Shown here: positions 1 to 7,540 of the stretch, in pieces
Numbering within the stretch: position 1 is the stretch's first letter
How the letters are laid out: the number at the start of each line of letters is the position of its first letter
Assembly (NCBI RefSeq): GCF_003596335.1
Contig: NZ_QZCH01000001.1
Location: 1 to 64,000, forward strand
Reading direction: 5' to 3'
Length of the DNA: 64,000 bases
Origin: Motilimonas pumila
GTDB lineage: Bacteria > Pseudomonadota > Gammaproteobacteria > Enterobacterales > CBDFNC01
Translations under genes and position numbers: made by a program
Notes under the pieces: generated by a model
Told to the model about the DNA's origin: nothing
Seen by the model: only the letters and a program-made list of their open reading frames with translations
Database searches by the model: none

Positions 1-2
1 TG

Positions 3-335
3 AACTTCAGGCAGGCGAAAGGGAAAGAAATCGAGCTGACATATCGCTATTACATCAGCTCCGCAGCTCTTGATGAGGTGTCACTGGCTCGCGCCGTTCG
101 GGCTCACTGGGGTCTGCACTGGGTATTAGATGTCAGCATGAACGAAGACAAGTGCCAAATTTATCAAAATCACGCTGCAGAGAACTGGGCGATGTTGCGC
201 CAATTATCACTTAATATGCTAAGAGCGGAGCCCTCAAAGGGAAGTATCCCCGCCAAACAAAAGCGAGCATGGATGAAAACAAGCTTCCTCGAAGGCGTGT
301 TACATGCGGGATTGAGTCAGCTGATTGAAATATGA
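3..335 (+). CDS. ISAs1-family transposase, C-terminal part (gene enters from left edge)
   Basis: The reading frame is open from the window edge and ends at TGA 333-335, so only the last ~110 residues are seen. The signature HW-x-LHWVLDV-x-x-x-ED followed by AAENWAMLRQLSLNMLR is the conserved C-terminal block of ISAs1-type DDE transposases, in which the last acidic catalytic residue lies. In most members the first motif reads HW-x-IEN-LHW; here the three residues before LHW are reduced to a single G (HWGLHW), so part of this block is missing, which may mean the enzyme is impaired. The N-terminal half is outside the window, so completeness cannot be judged. Immediately downstream is the likely right end of the element and then an unrelated IS5-type fragment. 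Confidence 0.85.
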   Translation, partial: NFRQAKGKEIELTYRYYISSAALDEVSLARAVRAHWGLHWVLDVSMNEDKCQIYQNHAAENWAMLRQLSLNMLRAEPSKGSIPAKQKRAWMKTSFLEGVLHAGLSQLIEI

Positions 336-355
336 GCATTCATGCGGTTGCCCTG
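336..355. repeat. Putative right terminal inverted repeat of the ISAs1 element
   Basis: Twenty bases directly after the transposase stop (beginning GCATTCATGCGG, ending TTGCCCTG) separate the ISAs1 gene from sequence that codes for a different transposase family. Read from the outside in, it begins CAGGGCAACC, which resembles ISAs1-group ends. The matching left end lies outside the window, so the call rests on position and resemblance only. Confidence 0.45.
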
Positions 356-700
356 CCAATTGGAAGCAATACAACCATGCATTGAAGCAGCGAGGTTCGT
401 TGACCTTTTGGATGGACGAGCAAGCCATAGCAAAGTGGAACAACACTGAGCGTAGCGGCCGCCGAGGACGAAGCCAGGCCTACAGTGACACCGCTATCGC
501 AACCTCGCTGATGATTAAAGGCGTGTTCAAACTACTGTTCCGCGCTCTTGAAGGCTCTCTCAATTCATTGTTTCGTCTTCTGAAAGTTGATTTAAAGTCC
601 CCCGACTACACCTGCATCAGCAAACGAGCGAAGACAGTTGAGTTTAATTACCGCTTACCTAGCCATGGCCAAGCAGCGCATCTTGTGATTGATGCCACAG
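356..700 (+). pseudogene. IS5-family transposase, N-terminal fragment
   Basis: The frame reads NWKQYNHALKQRGSLTFWMD, then GRRGRSQAYSDTAIATSLMI, PDYTCISKRAK and HLVIDATG, which is the typical order of the N-terminal half of IS5-group transposases up to the first catalytic Asp (the D of VIDATG). The expected start is missing: the left end is cut by the ISAs1 end, and the right end stops at the DATG motif, where the frame runs into IS66 sequence. About the last 60 percent of the protein is absent, so it is a dead fragment. The region between the two breaks has no stop codon, so the decay is through truncation and not point mutation. Confidence 0.85.
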
Positions 701-996
701 GGTAAAGCAATAAAATATACGCTCGGCTAATGGCCAAAGCTCAGCGACTATATCGATGATGGTCACTTCTCTATCGACAATAACCATGCTGAACGCGAAG
801 TAAAACCGCTGGTAATTAAAAGGCTCTTCTCGACCAAACCTAACGGGGCTGAAGCGAGCGCGATGCTTTACAGCATCGCCGAGACCGCGAAAGCCAATGG
901 GCTCATCCTCTACGGCTACGTGGTCAAGTGCATGCCAGATTAGCGAAGTCTTAGCCCAATATCGATACACTCCTGCCATGGAGCTTCAAACACTAA
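701..996 (+). pseudogene. IS66-family transposase (TnpC), C-terminal remnant
   Basis: Translated from 701, the frame gives GKAIKYTLG, a stop (TAA 728-730), then WPKLSDYIDDGHFSIDNNHA, EREVKPLVI, GAEASAMLYSIAETAKANGL. This is the C-terminal catalytic part of IS66 TnpC, including the DNN-x-AER block. There is an internal deletion: the usual GRKNWLF segment between VI and the FSTKPNGAEAS stretch is shortened to KRLF. The frame stops at 943, and a second frame resumes the family's C-terminus (LLPWSFKH, stop 994-996). With a nonsense codon, a deletion and a frameshift, the gene is clearly inactive. Confidence 0.85.
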
Positions 997-1002
997 CAAT
1001 AT

Positions 1003-1029
1003 CACCCCGTGGGTTTATGGGACGCATAC
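1003..1029. repeat. Putative right terminal inverted repeat of the IS66 element
   Basis: Sequence after the TnpC remnant ends CCCGTGGGTTTATGGGACGC followed by ATAC. Read inward it begins GTATGCGTCC, similar to the GTAA-GCG type termini of IS66 elements. No left partner is present here, because the left part of the element was lost at the junction near 701. Confidence 0.5.
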
Positions 1030-1059
1030 TAAGAGTCGTTGTGTACGTTTTGATACATC

Positions 1060-1099
1060 AAAAAAATATCCGATGATTCTAAGAATCATCGGATATTTT
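1060..1099 (-). terminator. Rho-independent terminator of the S8 peptidase gene
   Basis: A perfect 18-bp inverted repeat (AAAATATCCGATGATTCT and its complement, one base apart, so the practical loop is a few bases) is followed on the minus strand by a run of seven T. It lies about 70 bases beyond the stop codon of the minus-strand peptidase gene. Confidence 0.85.
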
Positions 1100-1167
1100 A
1101 GTTTTCCAGCTACCGCATTATCGGTAGCAGCTTAAAACAACCGTGACAGCATGATTATTGATCTTGC

Positions 1168-3084
1168 TTAACAGCCAGACGCATCAAGGGAACGCCATAC
1201 GCCACATGGATTGTTTAGGCTTGGCTCGTTACCTTTAGTCCACCATTGGTTTGTCCAAGTATTCCCCTTCCAAATAACAATGTTACCTTTTCTACTATAA
1301 GTAGTGGCCTTATCCCACATAGGGTAAGTAGGTGCTGAGTCAGGAGTCTGTGTTAAAGTGACATTTGTTACCGCTTCTGATTGTCCATCACTAACTTTAA
1401 GTTCAAACACATAAACAGTATCTTGGGTAACTGCTTGCAGTTGAGCACTGGTATTTGCACTTTGGCTACTACTAAATGTCGCTAAAGGTTGTAAGGGTGA
1501 AACCTGACGCCACTGATAAGTGAGTAAATCACCATCGAAATCAGATGATTCTTCACCAGATAAATCAACACTGCCTGCGCCTGTCAAGGTAGCGGTGCTA
1601 ATGCTTGCTATCGCTACCGGTGGCTGATTAATAATTTCGTCACTTAGCAGTTTAATACTTGCGGCGTGTAAGTCAGGGTGAGTACCAATAAATTGAGAGT
1701 TCGCAATATTAGGGTCAAGATCCGTTACTTTATAGGTTGCTGGAGAAGTGACAACATAACCAGTATCGGTCAATAAAGTACGCATAGCTTGTGGTGAGAG
1801 AACGCCTTTACCGTGTGCAATTGCAATCCCCTGTAAACTGGCTGCAGTGGCAGCAACAATTGGGTTTGCTGAAGAGGTACCGTTGAAGTGATGGGTATAT
1901 AATGATTCATTATCATTATTCCCTCCAGCCGTTGTGGTTACTGATTTGCCCCAGGAGAATGAATCAATCCGTGAACCATAATTGCTAAAACTTGCTACAT
2001 TGCCATAAGGGTCTGATGCCGCAACCATAATTGCACCCGAATCACGCTTGCTACGATCAAACTTTCCGGCAAAAAAAGCATGGTCTAGGTTTTCAAAGCC
2101 ATTACCAGCGGCCTGAATAACATGAATGCCGTGCTCTTTAGTGGCATAACGGATAGCATCAACGACAGCATCACTCCAATCTGCCGGCACCAAACAGCTT
2201 GGGTCACAATGTTGGCCTAGTGCTGCCGAAAGTCTATATTGCACCCCCAACTGAATGACGCTGCCTGGTTTAAGCTGTTGTGCTACTTTTATAAGGTTCT
2301 GACCGTGTGCGTACTTTGCCCAACCTTGCCTTGCCTGATTCGCTATCCCTGTTACCCCATAACCATTATCGAAAGCCGTCATGACACCCACACTCTGAGT
2401 ATCGTGATCAGGTGAGCTCGCAGACATATAAGAGGTATCACCAATCACAAGGAATGGGTAAGGCAAGTCATCGTGGTTAAAATGATAAGCTCCCATTTCA
2501 ATACTGACAATATCAACCTCCTGTCCTTTACCTCCTGGCAGGGTCCAAGCATATTTAGCGTCCATGCCTCCCATCAAGGTACCGAGGTTATTACCATTTT
2601 TACCGTTTAAGTGATATTGAGCAAAGGTAAAGTCATCAACCGAAGCACGTTGAAGGTTGTTTGCTTGGCTATTAAGCTCAGCGGTAATAGAAGCACTTTC
2701 AACAGGGGGCTCAATGTAGGCAGTATCAACCTCAGGGTTGTTCTTAAGCTCTGAAAGAATTTGTTTTACTTTTTCTTTATCGGTTGAGTCAACTTCAACA
2801 ATAAAATACTTATCCAGGTTATATTCGTTGTTTGTTGAGCGACTTAATATACTTGGCTTCGAAAACTCTGGAAAAAGGGGCTCGGCATCTGGCCTGACTG
2901 CTACTGAATTAAGTAAGCTTCTTGACTGGGGGCTAGCACTTTTTAATCGATAAATAATATTGACAGGGTTACCTTGGAAAAGGTCTAAATCAACATTGTC
3001 AATATATTCTTTTTGAGGGGTAGCATAGGTGTTTATACTGGTTAACAAACAAGTTGCGAATAACAACTTCAAACGTCCATTCAC
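1168..3084 (-). CDS. Secreted S8 (subtilisin-like) peptidase with C-terminal chitin-binding module; catalytic Asp appears replaced
   Basis: This is a 638-residue exported protein. Residues 1-21 form a signal peptide (cleavage probably after TYA). Residues ~30-150 resemble a propeptide, and ~155-480 are the S8 domain. The His motif is DHDT (H227), the oxyanion Asn motif AAGNG (N328), and the nucleophile motif NGTSSAN (S404). The first catalytic motif should read like VDVE-x-G-x-x-x-x-x-HEDL, but here reads VSIEMGAYHFNHDDL, so the Asp position is Ser194. This may mean low activity or a pseudoprotease. Residues ~490-585 look like a PKD/cadherin-type beta sandwich (SSDFDGDLLTYQWRQ). The last ~50 residues (WDKATTYSRKGNIVIWKG, TNQWWTKGNEP) form a CBM5/12 chitin-binding fold also found in the cellulase at 10973. 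A terminator follows the gene. It lies next to IS debris and appears AT-rich, so transfer is possible. Confidence 0.85.
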   Translation of the reverse strand: MNGRLKLLFATCLLTSINTYATPQKEYIDNVDLDLFQGNPVNIIYRLKSASPQSRSLLNSVAVRPDAEPLFPEFSKPSILSRSTNNEYNLDKYFIVEVDSTDKEKVKQILSELKNNPEVDTAYIEPPVESASITAELNSQANNLQRASVDDFTFAQYHLNGKNGNNLGTLMGGMDAKYAWTLPGGKGQEVDIVSIEMGAYHFNHDDLPYPFLVIGDTSYMSASSPDHDTQSVGVMTAFDNGYGVTGIANQARQGWAKYAHGQNLIKVAQQLKPGSVIQLGVQYRLSAALGQHCDPSCLVPADWSDAVVDAIRYATKEHGIHVIQAAGNGFENLDHAFFAGKFDRSKRDSGAIMVAASDPYGNVASFSNYGSRIDSFSWGKSVTTTAGGNNDNESLYTHHFNGTSSANPIVAATAASLQGIAIAHGKGVLSPQAMRTLLTDTGYVVTSPATYKVTDLDPNIANSQFIGTHPDLHAASIKLLSDEIINQPPVAIASISTATLTGAGSVDLSGEESSDFDGDLLTYQWRQVSPLQPLATFSSSQSANTSAQLQAVTQDTVYVFELKVSDGQSEAVTNVTLTQTPDSAPTYPMWDKATTYSRKGNIVIWKGNTWTNQWWTKGNEPSLNNPCGVWRSLDASGC

Positions 3085-3396
3085 ATTAATTTCCTTTGAG
3101 AATAAATATAAGGCATTATTTTTAAATAAGAAACAGTAAAGAAACTCACTGTTGAAAAGCGGTCATAGCTCGCTTAGCCACAACCTGGCAAAGACGGTAG
3201 TTGTAAAGACTAAAATTGTCCACCGCTATTTGATTTTATTTTTATCTCACAACGATTGACAATTGTGGAGCGTTCGATTTTGCGTTTTAATCTGCCCTTT
3301 TTAGACGTTAGGTTTCAGCTAGCCGTTGTCATGGTGTCGGGTACGAGATCAAAAAACACCAAAAATATTTGAAAAAATACAAGTCGGGGTAACACG
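3085..3396. other. Intergenic region upstream of the S8 peptidase and the DUF2798 remnant
   Basis: About 310 bases without a credible reading frame. It must contain the promoter of the minus-strand peptidase gene, but I see no hexamer pair that I would defend. No repeats or hairpins stand out. Confidence 0.4.
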
Positions 3397-3871
3397 ATGA
3401 CTGACAAAGCTATCATCAATGATGTATTTATGGCGCCACAAAAGCCCTCTTTTATACAGAAGAGATTGGAAGTGTAGGCCATAATTAGCCTATGGGTGGT
3501 ATGATCACTGGCACAATGACCTACCTTCACCTTGGCTTAACAAACACTTTTTTGACTGATTGGGCTGTGAATTTTTTAACCGCATTGGTAACTGTTATTC
3601 CATTAGGTTTAACGATGATGGTGCTACTAACTAAAAGGGCAAAAAGCTACTACCCAATGACGAGACGCGTTTGTCATTAGTAGTTATGCCGCTGCTCATG
3701 GAAACATGCATGGCCTTTACGAGCGCCTATCACAATATTGGGATAGAGAACCACACCGAGTTTATCAGCGCCTGGGGCGATGGAGCGCTGAGTGCGCTTC
3801 CTGTGGTACTAGCACTTATGATTACGGTATCAATGGCGATTAAACCAAAGGTTGAAAAATTCCTTAATTAA
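3397..3871 (+). pseudogene. DUF2798 family membrane protein, broken by a nonsense codon and two frameshifts
   Basis: The three frames together spell one two-repeat DUF2798 protein. ATG 3397 starts MTDKAIIND through FIQKRLEV and hits TAG at 3475. After a frame change the text resumes at 3492 as MGGMITGTMTYLHLGL (first repeat). After a second frame change in an A-run near 3641-3645 it resumes as KLLPNDETRLSLVVMPLLME through AWGDGALSALPVVLALMITV (second repeat), ending at TAA 3869-3871. One missing A in the five-A run would restore the second junction. The family is a small inner-membrane protein of unknown function with four helices. Either the gene is decayed or there are several sequencing errors; the separate nonsense codon argues for real decay. 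Confidence 0.75.
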
Positions 3872-3910
3872 AAATTAAATCAGGGCCCTACCGCATATTA
3901 GACAAGGGTA

Positions 3911-4225
3911 ATGAATATGAATTCGACAATTCGCAAAGAGAAGCATTACAAAATCACCATTGAAGAAGTCGGTATAGAGAAACCGAAAACACTTGAGCTC
4001 AGCTACCAAGACCGTGAAGACCTGTTCAAGGCTGTAGATAACTTAAAAAAAGGAAGTGGCTTAACGCCAGAAACCGCAACTCAGGTAGCAGTCGCGTTGC
4101 GCTTGTTAGGGCCCGTGATGATTAAAGATCGCAAGCACCCATTGTTTGTGGCTTTTATGCCGCACTTTAAAAACTTTATGCAACACCTAAAAAGTACCGT
4201 GAAACAAGCAGTGAGTGGCGCGTAA
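3911..4225 (+). CDS. DUF3861 domain protein
   Basis: A small soluble protein of 104 residues. The order KHYKITIEEV near the N-terminus, LSYQDREDLFKAVDNLK, TATQVAVALRLLGPVMIKDR and KHPLFVAFMPHFKNFMQHLK matches the DUF3861 pattern (ending in RKHPLF-x(n)-FM-x-x-LK). No function is known for the family. ATG 3917 is better placed than 3911 behind AAGGG, so the protein may be two residues shorter. It lies 40 bases after the broken DUF2798 gene and may have been co-transcribed with it. Confidence 0.7.
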   Translation: MNMNSTIRKEKHYKITIEEVGIEKPKTLELSYQDREDLFKAVDNLKKGSGLTPETATQVAVALRLLGPVMIKDRKHPLFVAFMPHFKNFMQHLKSTVKQAVSGA

Positions 4226-4523
4226 TCAGTCAGTGAAATGGATGTTGGAGAATTCACTTCTCAAACGCTTTAAGGCTTATTGTGTGGTGGAAAGTATTAA
4301 CGCTAAAGATATTGCTGGTTTGTCATGCCATGTAGGCTTGAGTTCAATCGTGAGTATCGCAGCAAGCAGCCAGCGGTAATGCTTTGCGCCTTGCTTACTC
4401 TTGTTCGGTGGGTTGCTGGTGAGTCAACAGTGAAAGCACTTTACTTAACAGCCTGGTACGCTTCTTGGAGCCTGTCACCATTGCACTTATGGCAAGCATG
4501 CCGCTTCTACTGATACTCGGGCT
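4226..4523. other. Non-coding or degraded stretch between DUF3861 and LysR genes
   Basis: There is no intact gene. A short forward frame near 4450-4545 reads LVRFLEPVTIALMASMPLLL, which looks like a membrane helix of a transporter, but it has no start and no family that I can name. It is probably the eroded end of a lost membrane-protein gene and overlaps the 3' end of the LysR gene on the other strand. Confidence 0.35.
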
Positions 4524-5456
4524 TTACCCCTCGTTTAAAGATTGCATTTGCTGCCTGATAAAGGCGATAAATGCTTTGTCTTTCGCGGCTTGTAACTGAC
4601 GCTCTGGGTACACCATGTAAAAGCCTACTGGCGCGGGCCAATACTCTTGCAAAAGAGGAATAAGTGGCGAAAGCCCTGTGGCTTGTAGCTGAGGGGGAGA
4701 TTGTCCGTACGAAGCTGTCTGGTAGAACGCGAGGTTAGCTAAAAAAGCACAACCTAAACCTTGCATGGCTGCTTGGTAAGCCAGGTGCGAGTCTTCAAAC
4801 TTCATCGCCGCAGAAGGGTAATACGCTCGGTCCTTACCGGCTTGTTGTAATAGCCAAGGCAATACTTTGGTGTCAGCAGTCAAGTTAATACAAGGCCAAT
4901 CGTTTAGTTCATCTGGCGTTGAAATAACCTTGCCTTGTAATAGCTCTGCGCTGGCGTAAACCCCATATTGCAAATCTACCAGTTTTAAAGCCACTAAATT
5001 GGAATCCACTAAGGGGCCTTGGCGAAAAGCAAAATCAAACTTGTCTTGGTGTAAGTCCACCAGCCTGTTACTGCTAACGAGATCGATATCTACATCGGGA
5101 TAAGCTTGGCGAAAGGCCATTAACCATTGCCCTAAAGGCCAATGAATAAAGCCTTGTGGCGCACTGATGCGAATTAAGCCTTGTGGCTTAACATGTTGAC
5201 TCACGCTGATATGACCAATCGTTTCTTTGATGCCAATCAACTGCTCAGCTTGCTGCAACACCATGGTTCCCGCTTGCGTTAATTTAACGTGCCGCGTGTT
5301 TCGTAGCAGCAACTTTACCGCTAGCGCTTGTTCCAAGTTTTGTACCAACCGGCTAACGCTTGAGCTTGGCATTTGTAACTGACGCGCAGCTTCAGCAAAA
5401 CTGCCCCACTTCGCCACATGCGCAAATACGTAAGCGGCATTTAAGTCTAACTTCAT
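4524..5456 (-). CDS. LysR-family transcriptional regulator
   Basis: A 310-residue LysR regulator. The N-terminal winged helix reads MKLDLNAAYVFAHVAKWGSF, AEAARQLQMPSSSVSRLVQN, LEQALAVKLLLRNTRHVKLT; the C-terminal two-lobed effector domain includes GLIRISAPQGF and VDIDLVSSNRL. ATG 5456 is chosen because GGAGAG sits just upstream and the helix-turn-helix starts immediately; an upstream in-frame ATG at 5516 would add 20 atypical residues. It is transcribed away from the NmrA-like gene at 5625, the usual arrangement for a LysR protein controlling its neighbour. The effector is unknown. Confidence 0.9.
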   Translation of the reverse strand: MKLDLNAAYVFAHVAKWGSFAEAARQLQMPSSSVSRLVQNLEQALAVKLLLRNTRHVKLTQAGTMVLQQAEQLIGIKETIGHISVSQHVKPQGLIRISAPQGFIHWPLGQWLMAFRQAYPDVDIDLVSSNRLVDLHQDKFDFAFRQGPLVDSNLVALKLVDLQYGVYASAELLQGKVISTPDELNDWPCINLTADTKVLPWLLQQAGKDRAYYPSAAMKFEDSHLAYQAAMQGLGCAFLANLAFYQTASYGQSPPQLQATGLSPLIPLLQEYWPAPVGFYMVYPERQLQAAKDKAFIAFIRQQMQSLNEG

Positions 5457-5624
5457 CTCACACTCTCCGTTAACACCCTGCATTTGCTCCTTATAGCCTA
5501 ACCAAAACGGTAACAAGCGCCCTATTAACCCAAATATGGGATAGTTAATGCAATATTAACCTATTATCATCGCGAAAGTATCTCGATAACCTGTGTTTAC
5601 ATCAGCCAATGTAGGGAATGAGAC

Positions 5625-6479
5625 ATGAAAACAATCGCCGTGATAGGTGCCAGTGGCATGCTGGGGCAACCTGTAGTAAACGCGTTATTACAAGCCAACT
5701 TTAATGTGGTAGCCATTGCCAGCAATTTAACCAAGCTTAAAGCAGTCATGCCAAGCGCCGTGATTTGTCGTCAAGCAGACGTAAGAGATCTAACCCAAAC
5801 TCAGCAAGCGCTGAAAGGCTGCGATGGCGTGCACATTAGTCTCGCCGCATTCAGCCCAGCTCAAAGCCTCGCCATTCAAGAGCAAGGCTGTCGCAATATA
5901 GTGACTGCGGCAAAGCAGCAAAAGCTGTCTCGCATCACTTATTTGTCGGGCACTACGTCATTTGCCAACAACGCTTGGCACTATGACACTCAAGGCAAGT
6001 TAGCGGCTGAACAAGCCATTAAACAAAGCGGCTTAGACTACCTCATTTACTGTCCCAGCTGGTTTATGGAAACCTTGCCACAGTTTGTGCAAAACCGCCG
6101 AGCAACCATTTTTGGCCCAGCAGACCGTCCCATTAAATGGCTGTGTGCGAACGACTACGCCGATATTGTTTGTCGCAGTTATCAGCAATCTAAACTATTA
6201 AACACACGGTTATACCTGCACGGACCCCAAGCGCACACCATGGCAAGCGCCATTAAACGTTATAGCCAAGCGCAGCAACCTGAAATTGCCGTTTCACGGC
6301 TGCCATTTTGGGCCGGCAAAGGGCTGGCTTGGCTGAGCCGAGATGAAAAACTTAAAGATGCGATGGCGCTACTGGCTTATTACCAACAAGTACAAGAAGC
6401 AGGCGATCCAGAGATCAGTAATCAAGCATTTGGCGCGCCTCGCACAGAGCTTGATCAATGGCTCGCAGCACAAGCATAA
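5625..6479 (+). CDS. NmrA-like NAD(P)-binding oxidoreductase
   Basis: A 284-residue atypical short-chain dehydrogenase. MKTIAVIGASGMLGQPVVNA carries the GxxGxxG dinucleotide motif at residues 8-14, followed by a Rossmann-type strand (ADVRD) and RITYLSGTT at ~104-112. The usual SDR Tyr-x-x-x-Lys triad is not evident, as in NmrA/HSCARG-type proteins, so it may be a reductase or a redox sensor. The divergent LysR gene 168 bases away is its likely regulator. The substrate cannot be inferred. Confidence 0.8.
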   Translation: MKTIAVIGASGMLGQPVVNALLQANFNVVAIASNLTKLKAVMPSAVICRQADVRDLTQTQQALKGCDGVHISLAAFSPAQSLAIQEQGCRNIVTAAKQQKLSRITYLSGTTSFANNAWHYDTQGKLAAEQAIKQSGLDYLIYCPSWFMETLPQFVQNRRATIFGPADRPIKWLCANDYADIVCRSYQQSKLLNTRLYLHGPQAHTMASAIKRYSQAQQPEIAVSRLPFWAGKGLAWLSRDEKLKDAMALLAYYQQVQEAGDPEISNQAFGAPRTELDQWLAAQA

Positions 6480-6485
6480 ACTGAC

Positions 6486-6515
6486 ATAAAAAAACCGGTC
6501 GAATAAGACCGGTTA
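6486..6515 (-). terminator. Terminator downstream of the yebC/yeeN gene
   Basis: The inverted repeat ACCGGTC/GACCGGT with a six-base loop is followed on the minus strand by a run of seven T. It serves the leftward yeeN-like gene; its stem also lies just past the stop of the rightward NmrA-like gene. Confidence 0.75.
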
Positions 6516-6583
6516 TAAAGTAATGGCGCGTTCAGTTATGCCGCGTTATACCTTGCTGCAAGCGGCTCGGTATAACAGAGGTA

Positions 6584-7306
6584 TTATTCTGCTACTTGCG
6601 CGTTGTGGTAAACGTCTTGCACGTCGTCACAATCGTTGAGCATGTCCATGAACTTTTGGAATACTGGCACATCATCGCCCGATACTGGCGCTTCTGTTTG
6701 TGGCACAAAAGTGATCTCTTCTACGTCTAACACGATGTCAGGAAATTCATCTGCCAACGCTGTTTTTACTTTAAAGAACTCGGTGTGCGGTGCAAAAACG
6801 GTGATCACACCCTCTTCATTTTCAATGTCCGTCACGTCTACGTCAGCCATCATTAAGGCTTCTAACACGGCTTCGTCGTCTTCACCTTTAAATGCAAAAA
6901 TAGCGAGGTGATCAAACATATGCGCCGCGGAGCCTTGCGCGCCTAACTTGGCGTTGTTCTTAATAAAAGCCTGACGTACTTCGGCGTAGGTACGGTTAGT
7001 ATTGTCAGTTAGGCAGTCAACTATCACCATACAACCGCCTGGGCCAAAACCTTCATAACGGGCGTGAGCATAATCTTCGCCACCGGCACCACTGGCTTTT
7101 TCAATTGCACGTTCAATCACGTGTGTTGGTACTTGGTCTTTTTTGGCTTTTTCAATTAATCGCTTAAGAGACAAGTTAGTGTCAGGATCAGGGCCGCCAT
7201 TTTTCGCTATCACGTAGATCTCTTTACCGTATTTAGAGTAAATCTTGGTCTTCATGCCCGCTGTTTTGGCCATGGATTCCTTGCGGTTTTGATACGCTCT
7301 TCCCAT
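6584..7306 (-). CDS. yeeN: YebC/PmpR family protein, YeeN type
   Basis: A 240-residue protein opening [20 protein letters not shown], with the conserved [20 protein letters not shown] and [19 protein letters not shown] blocks of YebC. YebC-family proteins bind DNA or ribosomes; some members relieve polyproline stalling. The spacing and the variant N-terminus fit the YeeN subgroup better than the RuvC-linked YebC, and no ruvABC genes are nearby. The start at 7306 matches the family N-terminus; the frame also has an upstream ATG at 7330 that would add eight residues. Confidence 0.85.
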   Translation of the reverse strand: MGRAYQNRKESMAKTAGMKTKIYSKYGKEIYVIAKNGGPDPDTNLSLKRLIEKAKKDQVPTHVIERAIEKASGAGGEDYAHARYEGFGPGGCMVIVDCLTDNTNRTYAEVRQAFIKNNAKLGAQGSAAHMFDHLAIFAFKGEDDEAVLEALMMADVDVTDIENEEGVITVFAPHTEFFKVKTALADEFPDIVLDVEEITFVPQTEAPVSGDDVPVFQKFMDMLNDCDDVQDVYHNAQVAE

Positions 7307-7540
7307 CTTAAGTCTCTCTTGAAATTTCAATGTCTAAAAAAATTGCCTGATTTTACCCGCAAAGCAGGGTCATTGGCTAGCCTTGAAGCAACTATGGCGC
7401 CGCTTCCTTGACCCACCTCATTGGTTTTGCGCTTTGGTTGCGGTTTATTGCCATTTCCGGTGCAGGAGCAAAAGCAGCGAGGCCGGCCTTAACAAGTAAA
7501 ATTCACGCTATTCTCACCGACGCGCTATCGTGGCCGTGCT

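Noticed and set aside
659-979. Reverse-strand frame of 106 codons
   Set aside because: It is opposite to the IS66 remnant, whose forward frame shows conserved transposase motifs.
3315-3530. Reverse-strand 71-codon frame
   Set aside because: It is opposite to the DUF2798 remnant and has no family similarity or ribosome site.
4325-4513. Forward 62-codon frame
   Set aside because: No ribosome site and odd composition. A different frame in the same place shows a membrane-helix remnant, so the region is probably degraded.
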